DNA of 64,000 bases from Actinomyces marmotae (GTDB taxonomy: Bacteria; Actinomycetota; Actinomycetes; Actinomycetales; Actinomycetaceae), in NCBI RefSeq assembly GCF_013177295.1, contig NZ_CP053642.1, forward strand, positions 2,108,001 to 2,172,000. Reading direction: 5' to 3'. The stretch's first letter is position 1. Every line of letters begins with the position of its first letter. This document shows, piece by piece, positions 54,696 through 64,000 of the stretch. A model generated the notes under the pieces. That model had not been told where the DNA came from. It made no database searches and was given only the letters and a program-made list of their open reading frames with translations. The position numbers and the translations under genes were made by a program.

Positions 54696-54979
54696 ACGGA
54701 CGCCCGTCGGTCGTTTCCATTGAGGCCAGTCACATGCGCGAGCACGCGATCGCGGCGCAGCCGGTCAGAGGCGTTTCGGGCGAGGAAACTCACGGCGAGC
54801 CGCGCCCAATCGCGATCTCGCGCCCCGCTGCCCTCGGCGGGCCGCGCCGCCGCAGCCGGCCCCGCCGCCCTCAGCGGGCCGGGCGGGCCCGCAGCCGGCC
54901 CCAACTGGCCGCGCCGCCCCAGCGGGCCGCGCCAGCCCAAGCGGCCAGGGCACCTCAGTCGTGTCCCGGCCGGAGCGGC

Positions 54980-55921
54980 TCAGTACCAGTTGGTGGCCTC
55001 GGAGTGGGCCCAGGCGGCGCAGGGGCTGCCATAGCGGCCCTGGATGTATCCCAGCCCCCACTTGATCTGAGTGGCGGGGTTGGAGGCCCAGTCGCTGGAC
55101 ACCGAGCCCATCTTCTCGCCGGGCAGGGACTGCGGAATCCCGTAGGCCCCGGAGGAGGGGTTGACGGCCTGGTAGTCCCACTGGGACTCGCGGGTCCACA
55201 GGCGGTCCAAGCAGGAGAACTGGTCCTCGCCCCAGCCGTAGGAGGACAGCAGGGCTTTGCCGATCGCCTGGGCGGAGGCCTTGGTCTTGCCGTCGCCCGC
55301 CTGGGCGATGGCGACGTCCTGGGGGGTGCCCTTGCCGACGACGACGACCTCGTCAACGCGCTTGGTCACGGCGACGCTGGAGAGGACCTCGCGGGAGACC
55401 TCCTGGCCGTCGACGCTGACGACCCGGTAGGTGACACGGGTGACGCCGTCGACGCCGGCGGTCTCGACCTTCTTGTCACCGGCGGCCAGGGATGAGCTCT
55501 CCTTCTCCGAGGAGGCGTGCGGGTCGGCCACATCCTCGGTGAGGGTGGAGAAGGTCTCCGCGCCCGTCGTGGCGATGCCGCCGCCAGCGTCGCCGGAGGA
55601 CGCGCGGGCGGCGTGGCCCTGGGTGGTGGCGTCGTCGTCGACGGTGGATCCGAGGGCGGCCAGAGCGGGGGAGGCGGATTCGTCGGCCGCGTCCTCGTGG
55701 GCGTTGACGGCGGCCCAGGCGCTCCCGGACACGGCGATGGACAGCGCGGTGGCCACGCCACCGGCACGGGCCACGACGGGGCCCACCGAGGTGCGCGCCG
55801 GGCCCTCGGCCCGCCTGCGGCCGTGGCCTGCCTTGCGGTCCGCGGTCAGGGACCGGGCGGCGAGAGCTCCGAGTTCGGTGAGCGTAGTATTCAGGGAACT
55901 ACTGTCGGAGTGACGACCCAC
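54980..55921 (-). CDS. G5-domain lysozyme-like wall hydrolase
   Basis: A 313-residue protein. A basic N-terminal stretch of about 45 residues precedes the export segment (about 52-72, VVARAGGVATALSIAVSGSAWA), unusually late for a signal peptide. G5 domain at about 110-195 (LAAGDKKVETAGVDGVTRVT), then the lysozyme-like domain (about 218-313: SSYGWGEDQFSCLDRLWTRE, GAYGIPQSLPG, IKWGLGYIQGRYGSPCAAW). GTG start at 55921 with TAGGAAG eight bases upstream; a start nearer the signal is possible. The C-terminal domain is nearly the same as in the neighbouring paralogue. Confidence 0.87.
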   Translation of the reverse strand: MGRHSDSSSLNTTLTELGALAARSLTADRKAGHGRRRAEGPARTSVGPVVARAGGVATALSIAVSGSAWAAVNAHEDAADESASPALAALGSTVDDDATTQGHAARASSGDAGGGIATTGAETFSTLTEDVADPHASSEKESSSLAAGDKKVETAGVDGVTRVTYRVVSVDGQEVSREVLSSVAVTKRVDEVVVVGKGTPQDVAIAQAGDGKTKASAQAIGKALLSSYGWGEDQFSCLDRLWTRESQWDYQAVNPSSGAYGIPQSLPGEKMGSVSSDWASNPATQIKWGLGYIQGRYGSPCAAWAHSEATNWY

Positions 55922-55955
55922 GGTATTGACTTCCTATCACTCGGGGATGGGCTTC

Positions 55956-55961
55956 ACGCTA
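55956..55961 (-). promoter_or_regulatory. -10 box of the third hydrolase gene
   Basis: TAGCGT within CGGTTAGCGTGAAG, 34 bases before the GTG. All three hydrolase genes carry this box at nearly the same distance, which suggests common control. Confidence 0.45.
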
Positions 55962-56084
55962 ACCGACACCCCGTCTCGTGGGCAATGCTCCCCATCACAT
56001 CCCCTTCGCCGCGACCTGATCGCTCGAAGGGGGCGCCGTCCCTTGGGCGCATGCGCCTTGACAGGCCCGCGGCCGCCCCCCCCC

Positions 56085-57044
56085 TCAGCGCGGGGCCGGC
56101 GCGCCGGGCCAGTGCCCATAGACCTCGGTGGTGGTGGCCTCTAGGCGCTCGCACATGACGCGCTCGTCCAGGCCCCGCTGCTCGGCGAGGAAGCGGACGG
56201 TGTCCCCCATGAGGTAGCTGGCGTTGGGTCGTCCGCGCCAGGGCTTGGGCGGCAGGTAGGGGGCGTCGGTCTCCACGAGCAGGAGATCGTCGGGCACGAT
56301 GGCGACGGCGTCGCGCAGCGCGCCGTTGGAGGGGTAGGTGAGGGGGCCGGCGATGGAGGCGTACCAGTGGTTCTCCGCGCAGGCCTGGGCGAGCGGCGCT
56401 CCGCCGCTGAAGCAGTGGAGCACCGTGCGCTCGGGGGCGCCGTCGGCCAGGAGGACCTCGACGCAGTCCTCGTGGGCGTCGCGGTCGTGGATCTGCAGGG
56501 GCAGGTCGAGCTCCTTGGCCAGGGCGATATGGGCGCGGAAGGCCTCGCGCTGGACGGCGGCCCCGCGCTCGCCGGTGCGGAAGAGGTCCATGCCGGTCTC
56601 CCCCACGGCGACGACGGCGGCCCCCGCCGCTCGGATGAGCGCCTCGAGCCGGCTCATGGCCTCGTCGAGGGGCTCGGCGTGGTGCTCCTCCGCGCGCGGC
56701 TCCAGGCCGTCGGGCCCGATCTCGCGCACCCCGGCGTGCAGCACGGCCTCGTTGGGGTGGATGGCCAGCGCCGCGCGCACCCCGGGCAGGGCGCGGGCGA
56801 GGCCGATGCTCCCCTCCCACGCGGGGGCCTCGCAGGCGGAGGTGATGATGCGGGTGATGCCGCGCGCGGCAGCCCGCTCGACGAGCTCGGCCGCGCTCAG
56901 CGGCGCGTCGGCCCCGGGGCCGCTGGGCGGCAGCCCGGGCACGGGCAGGTGCGCGTGGTTGTCGGTGACGGGCGCCGCCAGGGGCGCGACGGCGTCGGCG
57001 GGCGGCCAGGACCGCTCCCCGGGGGCGCGGCGGGAGCGGCTCAT
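56085..57044 (-). CDS. tatD: TatD-family metal-dependent hydrolase
   Basis: A 319-residue TIM-barrel nuclease or hydrolase. Metal ligands are visible: TDNHAHLP (HxH), GETGMD (Glu), IHDRDAHED (His), HCFSG (His) and ETDAPYL (Asp). TatD proteins have 3'-5' exonuclease activity on DNA/RNA in the cytoplasm. The ATG overlaps the metG stop as ATGA. The metG-tatD-rpf order is conserved in actinobacteria. The N-terminus carries a basic stretch of about 25 residues before the barrel. Confidence 0.93.
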   Translation of the reverse strand: MSRSRRAPGERSWPPADAVAPLAAPVTDNHAHLPVPGLPPSGPGADAPLSAAELVERAAARGITRIITSACEAPAWEGSIGLARALPGVRAALAIHPNEAVLHAGVREIGPDGLEPRAEEHHAEPLDEAMSRLEALIRAAGAAVVAVGETGMDLFRTGERGAAVQREAFRAHIALAKELDLPLQIHDRDAHEDCVEVLLADGAPERTVLHCFSGGAPLAQACAENHWYASIAGPLTYPSNGALRDAVAIVPDDLLLVETDAPYLPPKPWRGRPNASYLMGDTVRFLAEQRGLDERVMCERLEATTTEVYGHWPGAPAPR

Positions 57045-58900
57045 GCCCCGGTGACGTCGTCGGGGGCGGAGTCGGCGTAGCGGGCCAACTCCTCCTCGAC
57101 GATGGACTCGTCGAGCTTGGTGAACACGGGGGCGGGCTTGGCGATCGGGGCGCCGACGACGACCTCGTGCCGTCCCCAGGTCGGGGCGCCGGTGTAGTCA
57201 CCGGTGATGATGGGGTAGCCGGCGCGCCCATCGAAGTCGGCGGGCAGCACCTCGGGATCGAGCTCGGCCACCTCCTCGATGCGCGGCATGGGGGCGATCC
57301 GGCCGCTGCCGCCCAGGACGCGGTCGATGTCGTTGGCCGCGTGGGGCAGGAAGGGCGAGAGCATGAGGTTGAGATCGGCGACCGCCTGGGCGAGGGTGTG
57401 CAAGATGGTCGCGAGCCGCGCCTGGGTGGCCTCGTCCTCGCCCTTGAGCTTGAAGGGCTGGGTGTCGGCGATGTACTTGTTGGCCTCCCCCACCAGGCGC
57501 ATCGCCTCGGCGAGGGCGGCCTTCTGCCGGTGGGCGCGGATGAGGCCGCCGACGGCGTCGAACCCGGCCTCGATGGCGTCCAGGAGCGCGGTGTCCTCCT
57601 CGGCCCGCTCACCGGGGGCGGGGATGGCGCCGAAGCGCTTGTGGATCATGGTGGCGGTGCGGTTGACGAGGTTGCCCCAGCCGGCGACGAGCTCGGAGTT
57701 GGTGCGGCGCACGAACTCGGCCCAGGTGAAGTCGGCGTCGGCGGTCTCAGGGCCCGCGGCGCAGATGAAGTAGCGCAGGGCGTCGGCCTGGTAGCGCTCC
57801 AGGAAGTCGCGCACGTAGATGACGATGCCGTGGGAGGAGGAGAACTTCTTTCCCTCCATGGTGAGGAACTCGCTGGAGACCACCTCGGTGGGGAGGTTGA
57901 GCGCGCCGAGCTCTCCGGAGCCGACGCCGGGCAGGCCCGCGCGGCTGCCCTGGCCGTTGTAGCCGAGCAGCTCGGCGGGCCAGATCTGGGAGTGGAAGAC
58001 GATGTTGTCCTTGCCCATGAAGTAGTAGGACAGGGCATCGGGGTCGGCCCACCACTGCTTCCAGGCCTCGGCGTCGCCGGTGCGGCGCGCCCACTCGATG
58101 GAGGCGGACAGGTAGCCGATGACGGCGTCGAACCAGACGTAGAGGCGCTTGGAGGGCTGGTCCTCCCAGCCGGGGACGGGGATGCCCCAGTCGATGTCGC
58201 GCGTCATGGCGCGGGGGCGGATCTCGGCCAGGATGTTCTTGGAGAAGCGGATGACGTTGGGGCGCCACGTTCCCGAGGCCTCGCGCTCGTCGAGCCAGTC
58301 GCCCAGGGCGTCGGCCAGGGCGGGCAGGTCGAGGAAGTAGTGGGTGGAGTCGATGAACTCGGGGGTCTCGCCGTTGATCCGCGAGTGCGGTTTGATCAGG
58401 TCGGTGGGGTCGAGCTGGTTGCCACAGGCGTCGCACTGGTCGCCGCGGGCGCCGTCGGCGCCGCAGATCGGGCAGGTGCCCTCGATGTAGCGGTCGGGCA
58501 GGGTGCGGCCGGTCGACGGCGAGATGGCGGAGCGGGTGACCCGCTCGACCATGTAGCCGTTGTCCCGCACGGTGCGGAACATCTCTTGGACCACCCGGTA
58601 GTGGTTGCCCGCCGTCGTGCGGGTGAAGAGGTCGTAGGACAGGCCGAGGGCGACGAGGTCCTCGACGATGAGCCGGTTGTTGCGGTCGGCGAGCTCGCGG
58701 GCGCTCACGCCCTCAGCATCCGCGGCCACGAGGATCGGGGTGCCGTGCTCATCAGTGCCCGAGACCATGAGGACGTCGTGCCCCGCCATGCGCATGTAGC
58801 GGGAGAAGACGTCGGAGGGGACACCGAAACCGGCGACGTGGCCGATGTGGCGGGGGCCGTTGGCGTAGGGCCAGGCGACGGCGGACAGGATGTGGCTCAT
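57041..58900 (-). CDS. metG: Methionyl-tRNA synthetase
   Basis: A 619-residue class I synthetase charging tRNA-Met. Seen: [16 protein letters not shown] (HIGH motif), a zinc finger [18 protein letters not shown] near residues 140-160, KFSSSHG as KMSKS-like loop near 350, and the anticodon-binding helical domain to the end. No C-terminal tRNA-binding extension of the EMAP type. TAGGCT six bases before the ATG and no ribosome site: probably leaderless. Confidence 0.97.
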   Translation of the reverse strand: MSHILSAVAWPYANGPRHIGHVAGFGVPSDVFSRYMRMAGHDVLMVSGTDEHGTPILVAADAEGVSARELADRNNRLIVEDLVALGLSYDLFTRTTAGNHYRVVQEMFRTVRDNGYMVERVTRSAISPSTGRTLPDRYIEGTCPICGADGARGDQCDACGNQLDPTDLIKPHSRINGETPEFIDSTHYFLDLPALADALGDWLDEREASGTWRPNVIRFSKNILAEIRPRAMTRDIDWGIPVPGWEDQPSKRLYVWFDAVIGYLSASIEWARRTGDAEAWKQWWADPDALSYYFMGKDNIVFHSQIWPAELLGYNGQGSRAGLPGVGSGELGALNLPTEVVSSEFLTMEGKKFSSSHGIVIYVRDFLERYQADALRYFICAAGPETADADFTWAEFVRRTNSELVAGWGNLVNRTATMIHKRFGAIPAPGERAEEDTALLDAIEAGFDAVGGLIRAHRQKAALAEAMRLVGEANKYIADTQPFKLKGEDEATQARLATILHTLAQAVADLNLMLSPFLPHAANDIDRVLGGSGRIAPMPRIEEVAELDPEVLPADFDGRAGYPIITGDYTGAPTWGRHEVVVGAPIAKPAPVFTKLDESIVEEELARYADSAPDDVTGA

Positions 58901-58906
58901 GGGACA

Positions 58907-58912
58907 AGCCTA
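58907..58912 (-). promoter_or_regulatory. -10 box of metG, leaderless
   Basis: TAGGCT on the minus strand, six bases (TGTCCC), then the ATG of metG. Confidence 0.6.
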
Positions 58913-59029
58913 TCCGCTCGCGCGCGAGGCGCCGTATGGTGGTCGCGGGCGCACTCCGGGGAGTCGGGGGCGCCGGGGCACCCCCGACGGCCGTCAACCG
59001 GCCGCGTCACAGGCTGGGGGCGGGGTCCG

Positions 59030-59986
59030 TCAATGGCGGAGCGCCAGGGCGCGCTCGTAGACGGCGTTGGGCCGCAGCCCACGGCCGCGCGCCACCTGGG
59101 CGGCGGCCTCCTTCAGGCGCATGCCGCCGTCGGCCAGTGCCAGCGCCGCCGCGGCGGCCTGCTCGGGATCGGCTGAGCGCTGCGGGGCCCCGGCGACGAC
59201 GAGCACGATCTCCCCGAGCACCTCACCGGCCGTGGAGGCGGCGAGCTCGGCGAGCGTGGCCCGGAGCACCTCCTCATGGGTTTTGGTGAGCTCGCGGCAC
59301 AACGCGGCGGGCCGCTCGGGGCCGAAGGCCTCGACCATCGCCTTAAGAGTCGCGTGGACACGGCGCGGGGACTCGAACAGGACCATGGTGCGCCGCTCAT
59401 CGGCGAGCTCGGCCAGGGCCCGGCCCCGCTCCCCCTGCTTGCGGGGCAGGAAGCCCTCGAAGCAGAAGCGATCGGAGGCCAGGCCCGAGACAGCCAGTGC
59501 GGTGAGGACGGCGGAGGGCCCGGGGGCAGCGCTCACGGGCACGCCCGCCTCGGCGGCGGCCACGACGAGCCGGTAGCCGGGGTCGGAGACGGACGGCATT
59601 CCGGCGTCGGAGACCATGACGACGCTCTGCCCGGACTGGGCGGCCTCGATGAGCTCGCCGGTCCGCTGGGCCTCATTGTGCTCGTGGTACGCCACGGTCC
59701 TGCCGCCGATACGCAAGCCGAGCCGCTGGGCGAGAGCCTTGACCCGCCGGGTGTCCTCAGCCGCGACGATGTCCGCCCTCTCCAGGGCCAGGCGCAGCCG
59801 GGCCGAGGCGTCACCGGCGTTCCCGATGGGCGTGGCGGCCAGGAGGATCTCGCCTGGCCGTGGGACATCAGCCCCCGGCGTGGCGGGCCCGGGCGCGCCC
59901 GCCTCACCGACACTGCCGACGGCATCGCGCGGATGGGCCTCGTTCTCGGTCTCGTGGGCGCCCGGGGGCGCGGTGACGTCGCTCAT
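59030..59986 (-). CDS. rsmI: 16S rRNA 2'-O-methyltransferase RsmI
   Basis: A 318-residue enzyme of the tetrapyrrole-methylase fold that methylates the ribose of C1402 in 16S rRNA. Seen: [44 protein letters not shown] (SAM/substrate site), [17 protein letters not shown] and [10 protein letters not shown]. The N-terminal about 45 residues are an extra acidic/Pro extension. Divergent from pmt with only 35 bp between start codons. Confidence 0.95.
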   Translation of the reverse strand: MSDVTAPPGAHETENEAHPRDAVGSVGEAGAPGPATPGADVPRPGEILLAATPIGNAGDASARLRLALERADIVAAEDTRRVKALAQRLGLRIGGRTVAYHEHNEAQRTGELIEAAQSGQSVVMVSDAGMPSVSDPGYRLVVAAAEAGVPVSAAPGPSAVLTALAVSGLASDRFCFEGFLPRKQGERGRALAELADERRTMVLFESPRRVHATLKAMVEAFGPERPAALCRELTKTHEEVLRATLAELAASTAGEVLGEIVLVVAGAPQRSADPEQAAAAALALADGGMRLKEAAAQVARGRGLRPNAVYERALALRH

Positions 59987-60021
59987 GGGCCCAGTATGGC
60001 GCTCCCCTTTAGACTCGCCGG
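59987..60021. promoter_or_regulatory. Divergent leaderless promoters of rsmI and pmt
   Basis: On the plus strand TAGACT (60010-60015) is followed by CGCCGG and the GTG of pmt. On the minus strand CATACT is followed by GGGCCC and the ATG of rsmI. Both genes start within 35 bp and neither has a ribosome site, so both mRNAs are probably leaderless. Confidence 0.55.
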
Positions 60022-61932
60022 GTGACTGATAACAGGCATGACCATCCCGACGTCCCTGAGGTCGCAGGCCAGCCGGGCGCCGTCGACGAGCCCCCCTTCA
60101 TGAGCGCTCCTGACGCCGAGACCACCTCCCCTCGCGAGGAGTTGGAGCGCTGGACGGCTGGCGAGCGGCCAGCGCCCGTGGCTGCCCCCCTGACGGAGGG
60201 CCGCTCGGAGGACGATCTACGGGAGCGCCTCGGGCTGCGCCCCACCTCCTGGGCGCTCGCTGCCTCCCTGCGCGTCAATGGCTGGATCGTCACCGCGATC
60301 GTCACCCTGTTGGCGGCGGTCACGCGCTTCGTGGGGCTGTCCCACCCGCGGGGCCTCATGTTCGACGAGATCTACTACGTCAAGGAGGGCTACGCGCTCT
60401 GGCACGTCGGCTATGAGGCCGAGTGGAAGGAGGGGGCCGACGCCCTCTTCGCCACGGGCGACGTCGCCCAAGCCCTGACCACGAAGCCCTCCTATGTCGT
60501 CCACCCCCAGCTCGGGAAGTGGCTCATCGGCTCAGGTATGGAGATCTTCGGCGTCAATTCCTTCGGCTGGCGGTTCATGCCGGCACTGGCGGGCGTGCTC
60601 ACCGTCCTCCTCGTCACGCGGATCATGATGCGGCTCGTCCCCTCCCCGCTCCTGGCCGGCCTGGCGGGCTTTTTCCTGGCCATCGACGGGATCGGCATCA
60701 CCGAGTCCCGGATCGCCCTCCTTGACAACTTCATCGGCCTGTTCGCCACCTGCGCCCTGTACTGCCTCGTGCGCGACCGCCAGTGGACGCGCGAGCGCTT
60801 GGCACGCGGCCTCGCCGGTCAGCCCGCGGGCAGTGTCCCTCCCCTGCTCCTGTGGCGGCCGTGGCTCCTGGCGGCGGCGATCAGCCTGGGCCTGACCTGC
60901 TCGATCAAGTGGTCGGGCCTCTACCTCCTCGCCGCGGTGGGGATCCTGGTCGTGGTGTGGGACGTCTGCGCGCTGCGAGCGGTCAGGGCTCGCTCTTGGC
61001 GAGTGGTGGGCTTCCTCGGCAGGAGCCTGCAGGACTTCCTCTACCTGGTGCCCACGGCGATCATCGTGTACGTGCTCGGCTGGTTCTCCTGGTTCGCCCA
61101 TCCTCATGCCTTCAACCACGGCTGGGCCGCGCAGCGGCGCGCGACCGGCCAGACACTGCCCCGGGCGTGGATGCCTGACTCCCTCAACAGCCTTCTCGAC
61201 TACCACATCCAGATGTACCGCTTCCACGTGGGCCTGGACAGCAGTCACCCGTACATGTCGAAGCCGATCTCCTGGCTGGCGCAGTTACGCCCGACGCTCT
61301 TCTACTACCCTCCCAAGGAGGACCTGGGCGGCTCCTGCGGCTCCAGCCATTGCGTGGAAGCGATCTCCGCGATCGGGAACATCCCGGTGTGGTGGTTCGG
61401 CATTGGGGCGCTCGCCGTCATCGTCACGGTGGCGGTGGCGCGCCGCGACTGGAGGATGTGGGTGCCGCTGATCGGCTATGTGGGCCTCTACGTGCCGTGG
61501 TTCCAGTACCCGGACCGCACGATCTTCTCCTTCTACACGGTGGCCTTCGTGCCGTGCGTCGTCATGGCGCTCGCTCTCGCGCTGGGATCGCTGTCCGGGA
61601 TGATCCCGCCAGTGCCGGGCTCGGCAGCCGCTAGGGCCGAGGAGCGCGCCGTCATCGCGGGGGAGACGGGACCGGGCCTGCCGGCGCCCCGGGGGATCGT
61701 GGCGCGCTTCCTGGGCTTCGGAAGGTGGCACGGGATCATCAACCCGCGCTTCCTCACACCCACGTGGATCGGCGTCTCCGGGTGGCGCCTGAGGTATGAG
61801 GGGCTGGCGGCGATGGGCGTGGTCGTCTCGCTCTCAATCATCTTTGCCGTGCTGTGGTGGCCTCTGTGGACAGGCCAGAGGATCAGCTACGACTACTGGT
61901 ACTGGCACATCTGGTTCCGGAGCTGGATCTGA
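60022..61932 (+). CDS. pmt: Polyprenyl-phosphate-mannose protein mannosyltransferase
   Basis: A 636-residue GT39 membrane enzyme that moves mannose from polyprenyl-P-mannose to Ser/Thr of proteins being exported by Sec. An acidic cytoplasmic stretch of about 85 residues is followed by about eleven membrane helices. The first external loop holds the catalytic [13 protein letters not shown] (D-E), and the C-terminus ends [12 protein letters not shown], as in actinobacterial PMTs. Ser/Thr/Ala/Pro-rich secreted proteins of the window (lipoproteins, FN3 protein) are possible substrates. Known order pmt-rsmI-metG in mycobacteria supports the call. Confidence 0.95.
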   Translation: MTDNRHDHPDVPEVAGQPGAVDEPPFMSAPDAETTSPREELERWTAGERPAPVAAPLTEGRSEDDLRERLGLRPTSWALAASLRVNGWIVTAIVTLLAAVTRFVGLSHPRGLMFDEIYYVKEGYALWHVGYEAEWKEGADALFATGDVAQALTTKPSYVVHPQLGKWLIGSGMEIFGVNSFGWRFMPALAGVLTVLLVTRIMMRLVPSPLLAGLAGFFLAIDGIGITESRIALLDNFIGLFATCALYCLVRDRQWTRERLARGLAGQPAGSVPPLLLWRPWLLAAAISLGLTCSIKWSGLYLLAAVGILVVVWDVCALRAVRARSWRVVGFLGRSLQDFLYLVPTAIIVYVLGWFSWFAHPHAFNHGWAAQRRATGQTLPRAWMPDSLNSLLDYHIQMYRFHVGLDSSHPYMSKPISWLAQLRPTLFYYPPKEDLGGSCGSSHCVEAISAIGNIPVWWFGIGALAVIVTVAVARRDWRMWVPLIGYVGLYVPWFQYPDRTIFSFYTVAFVPCVVMALALALGSLSGMIPPVPGSAAARAEERAVIAGETGPGLPAPRGIVARFLGFGRWHGIINPRFLTPTWIGVSGWRLRYEGLAAMGVVVSLSIIFAVLWWPLWTGQRISYDYWYWHIWFRSWI

Positions 61933-62560
61933 ATCAGCCAGCCGCGCGCCTCGACAGGCCGACGAGCCTCGTCACCTGAGCCATCTCGCCGGCCGGATGT
62001 GGGCGGGATCGTGCGGCAGCGTCGTTGGCTGCTGCGGGGTGGGGGCATGTGGGCGCGCGAAGGGCGCGGGCGCGAGCGCGGGAAGGGCGCGTGTGCGGGC
62101 GGGATCGTGCGTGGGAGCACGGACGCGCGGGCGAGGCGCGGGCCAGCACGAGCGAGCACGGGCCGCCCCACCCCCGTGATACCGCCTCACCCCGCAGATA
62201 CGGCCTCGCCCCGCACAAACCGTCTCACCCCCGGGATACCGCCTCACCCCACACAAACCGCCTCACCTCCGGGATACCGTCTCACCCCGCAGATACGGCC
62301 TCAAACTGCGAGAATGAGGGCGCAACGCCGGGCCGAGACGGTATCCCCGGGCCCAGACGGTATCCCCGGGCCCAGGCTCTCGCCTGGAACCCCCGGGTGG
62401 GCGGGGTGCTGACCACTGCCTGGAGCCTCTTGCTGGGCGCGGGGCGGCGAAGCGGGGCAACAAAGAAAAGGGGGTCCGGGCCCTCACCACCGCGCCCTCA
62501 AGGGCCCCCGCCACCGGGGCCTGCGGGCTTCCTTGCTTATCGAGTGATTCCCGGGGTCAG
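61933..62560. repeat. Second 19-bp repeat zone, copy A
   Basis: Non-coding. Seven units of exactly 19 bp (starts 62182, 62201, 62220, 62239, 62258, 62277, 62296; type CCGCCTCACCCCGCAGATA) are followed by two inverted 19-bp units (GAGACGGTATCCCCGGGCC type, from about 62335). A unique tail to about 62520 follows. The block from about 62277 recurs 605 bp later as copy B. Upstream (61995-62170) GGGCGGGATCGTGCG occurs twice. Pro/Arg-rich frames through here are not genes. Confidence 0.85.
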
Positions 62561-62800
62561 AGCCATCCCTTGTCGCGCGAGGCGCTGGTGACCGCCGATC
62601 AGGGAAGCGACCCATTTTTCAGGCTTGACGCGCCCCCGGGAACGGGACCGGTTGCCGAAAGGCTGATTCAGCCTGTGAAGTCAGGGATCATCCATCATGG
62701 GGGTCAACGACATCGGCGTGCTCATCGGCATCGAGGCCGGCAAGCCCGACCACTGGGGCCCAAGGACCGCCACCCCAAGCCAGCCACCGCGGCGCCCCCG
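62560..62800 (+). pseudogene. Left end of an IS110-like element (truncated transposase)
   Basis: From the ATG at 62697 the translation starts MGVNDIGVLIGIEAGKPDHW, matching the start of IS110-type DEDD transposases (typically 'x-x-G-[ILV]-D-V-[GA]-K-x-x-H-x-A'), with Glu where the first catalytic Asp usually stands. After about 20 codons the similarity stops and the repeat zone begins, so the gene is cut off. The 130 bp before the ATG are non-repetitive and could be the element's non-coding left end. Called by eye from one short motif. Confidence 0.5.
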
Positions 62801-62819
62801 GCCCACGAGCGAGCACGGG

Positions 62820-63110
62820 CCAGCACGAGCCGCCCCCGGGGTACCGCCTCACCCCGCACAAACCGCCTCACCCCGCACAAACCGCCTCACCCCGCAGATA
62901 CGGCCTCAAACTGCGAGAATGCGGGCGCAACGCCGGGCCGAGACGGTATCCCCGGGGGCAGGCGGTATCCCCGGGCCCAGGCTCCCGCCTGGAGCCCCTG
63001 GGTGGGCGGGGTGCCGACCACTGCCTGGAGCCTCTTGCCAGACGCGGGGCGGCAAAGCAAGACAACAAAAAGGGGGGCCCCCAGCCCCCACCACCGGGAC
63101 CCCCGCCCCC
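62820..63110. repeat. Second 19-bp repeat zone, copy B
   Basis: Four 19-bp units (starts 62844, 62863, 62882, 62901), two inverted units (from about 62940), then a tail ending in an A-rich then G/C-rich stretch. From AGATACGGCCTCAAACTGCG (62291 in copy A, 62896 here) onward the copies run in parallel for roughly 200 bp with scattered changes. Together they bracket the IS110-like remnant as direct repeats. Confidence 0.85.
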
Positions 63111-63184
63111 CCTAAAAGGGTCCTCGCCCGCCCCCGGGCGCGCAGACACAGGCCCCGGGACCCCCTTGGGGGGGTGGGGGGCAC

Positions 63185-63307
63185 CAAAACAAAAAGAGTG
63201 GTGGGCCCTGTCCCAGCGCTCAACACACCCCCTTCAAGACCTGCCGCATCGCTGAACGATACGGGGCCTTTGGGACGCGTGGAGCAACCCAGAACAGGGC
63301 CCACCAC
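63185..63307 (-). terminator. rRNA operon terminator
   Basis: On the minus strand, downstream of 5S, a perfect 14-bp stem (63307-63294 with 63211-63198, GTGGTGGGCCCTGT type) closes a large loop that has its own hairpin (CCGTATCG/CGATGCGG), and is followed at once by TCTTTTTGTTTTGG. A stem plus T-run is rare in this GC-rich window and fits an intrinsic terminator. Confidence 0.75.
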
Positions 63308-63319
63308 CATCACGAAAGT

Positions 63320-63438
63320 ACCCGGCGGTGTCCTACTCTCCCGCCCCCTGGCAGGGACAGTACCATCGGCGCTGGGGGTCTTAGCTTCCGGGTTCGGAAA
63401 GGGAGCCGGGCGTGGCACCCCCGCTATGACCACCGGGA
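63320..63438 (-). rRNA. rrf: 5S ribosomal RNA
   Basis: About 119 nt. Helix I pairs GTCCCGGTGG at the 5' end with CCGCCGGG at the 3' end. The conserved CCGAACCCGGAAGCTAAG segment of loops B/C and AGAGTAGGACACCGCC are present. Ends are good to two or three bases. Confidence 0.93.
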
Positions 63439-63699
63439 CGTCTATCAAATTCAACCACCAACCACACCACCCACCAACAAGGAAGGCAAGCAATAGCCCG
63501 TGGCATGGCCGGCCCACCCCACCCCACACACACCCACGATCAAGAAACGAGGGCGTTGTTGTTGGGGGGTTGGGTCCGGGTTGGTCGTGGACCGCATAGT
63601 GAGCGCGCGTCTATGATCCCATCAACCACACCACCACCACCAAGCCCCCCCCAAACAAGGGACGACCCGTAACAAGTGATGGCGCGTCGTTGTTGCGTG
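63439..63699 (-). other. 23S-5S spacer
   Basis: 261 bp with no tRNA or gene. It is biased: runs of CCACCA/CACACC, CCCCCC and GTTGTTG/TTGGGG. These may pair to form the processing stem of 23S. Nothing else recognised. Confidence 0.6.
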
Positions 63700-64000
63700 T
63701 GTGTGTGCTTGTATCGGCCGATTAGTGCCAGTCAGCTCGATGGCCCTTACAGGCTGTCCACTCCTGGTCTATCAACCCAGTGGTCTACTGGGGGCCTCCC
63801 ACCCCACGAAGGGGGCGTGGATACCTCATCTTGAAGATGGTTTCCCGCTTAGATGCTTTCAGCGGTTACCCGTCCCGAACGTAGCCAACCAGCCGTGCCC
63901 CTGGCGGGACAACTGGCACACCAGAGGTTCGTCCGTCCCGGTCCTCTCGTACTAGGGACAGGCCTTCTCAAGTATCCTGCGCGCGCAGAGGATAGGGACC
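63700..64000 (-). rRNA. rrl: 23S ribosomal RNA, 3' end (partial)
   Basis: The last about 300 nt of 23S rRNA; the rest lies beyond the right edge. The sarcin-ricin loop AGTACGAGAGGACC is present near 63945, followed by CTGGTGTGCCAGTTGT and the terminal GACTGGCACTAATCGG. The 3' end is placed by analogy at about 63700. Confidence 0.95.

Noticed and set aside
54657..56084. c-di-AMP (ydaO-type) riboswitch before the wall-hydrolase genes
   Set aside because: Such riboswitches often precede rpf-like genes in actinobacteria, but the leaders here are only about 30 bases from the putative -10 boxes and I could not see the conserved core.
62697..63599. A 300-codon open frame starting with the IS110-like peptide
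   Set aside because: Only the first about 20 codons resemble a transposase; the rest reads through the 19-bp repeats and into the 5S gene, so it is not a protein.

Overview
The window is very GC-rich DNA with many GTG/TTG starts, ATGA/TGATG gene overlaps, LppP/LprE, SurA-like and Rpf-type proteins, and the actinobacterial gene set pmt-rsmI-metG-tatD-rpf-rsmA-ispE plus glmU-prs-mfd. This points to an actinobacterium of the Actinomycetaceae, most likely Actinomyces (an inference from gene content; no species is assigned).

Layout, left to right. (1) 1-2.6 kb: a SurA-like lipoprotein gene with a 46-bp tandem repeat at its 3' end and a 1.7-kb array of 19-bp repeats behind it. (2) 2.6-14.6 kb, minus strand: mfd, an O-antigen-ligase-like membrane protein, a lipoprotein plus secreted beta-propeller pair, prs, a short glmU lacking its acetyltransferase half, and tRNA-Gln. 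(3) 14.7-31.1 kb: a surface-polysaccharide region with acyltransferase, Wzz-like protein, five glycosyltransferases, a second propeller/lipoprotein pair, an LppP/LprE lipoprotein, a CDP-alcohol transferase, a flippase, an initiating sugar-phosphate transferase and a TagD-like cytidylyltransferase. (4) 31.2-48.6 kb: a signalling and surface locus with an RDD-FHA protein, a hypothetical protein, a TetR regulator, a giant Ig-like/FN3 surface protein, DUF58, a transglutaminase-like membrane protein with a degenerate triad, an FHA protein and, convergently, a Ser/Thr kinase with another FHA protein. It resembles the kinase-FN3-AAA-DUF58-transglutaminase (PFNA) cluster of bifidobacteria but shows no AAA ATPase and no PP2C phosphatase. 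(5) 48.7-61.9 kb: the conserved housekeeping block (ABC-F, ispE, rsmA, three G5-domain wall hydrolases, tatD, metG, rsmI, pmt). (6) 61.9-64 kb: a repeat-rich non-coding zone with an apparent IS110 remnant, then the 5S gene and the 3' end of a 23S gene on the minus strand.

How it fits together: regions 3 and 4 encode assembly, export, decoration and phospho-signalling of the cell surface, and they sit between two halves of a housekeeping block that are close together in many actinobacteria, on one side next to tRNA-Gln. Several minus- and plus-strand housekeeping genes appear to be transcribed as leaderless mRNAs from a shared -10 box (TAGRCT six or seven bases before the start codon).

The most unusual content is non-coding. 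Two unrelated arrays both have an exact 19-bp period with internal inverted units; a 22-bp GAGACCGGTC repeat family forms near-perfect hairpins between convergent genes and flanks one rpf gene as inverted copies; and a truncated IS110-like element is bracketed by direct repeats. The paralogous propeller/lipoprotein pairs are the best candidates for an uncharacterised protein system.
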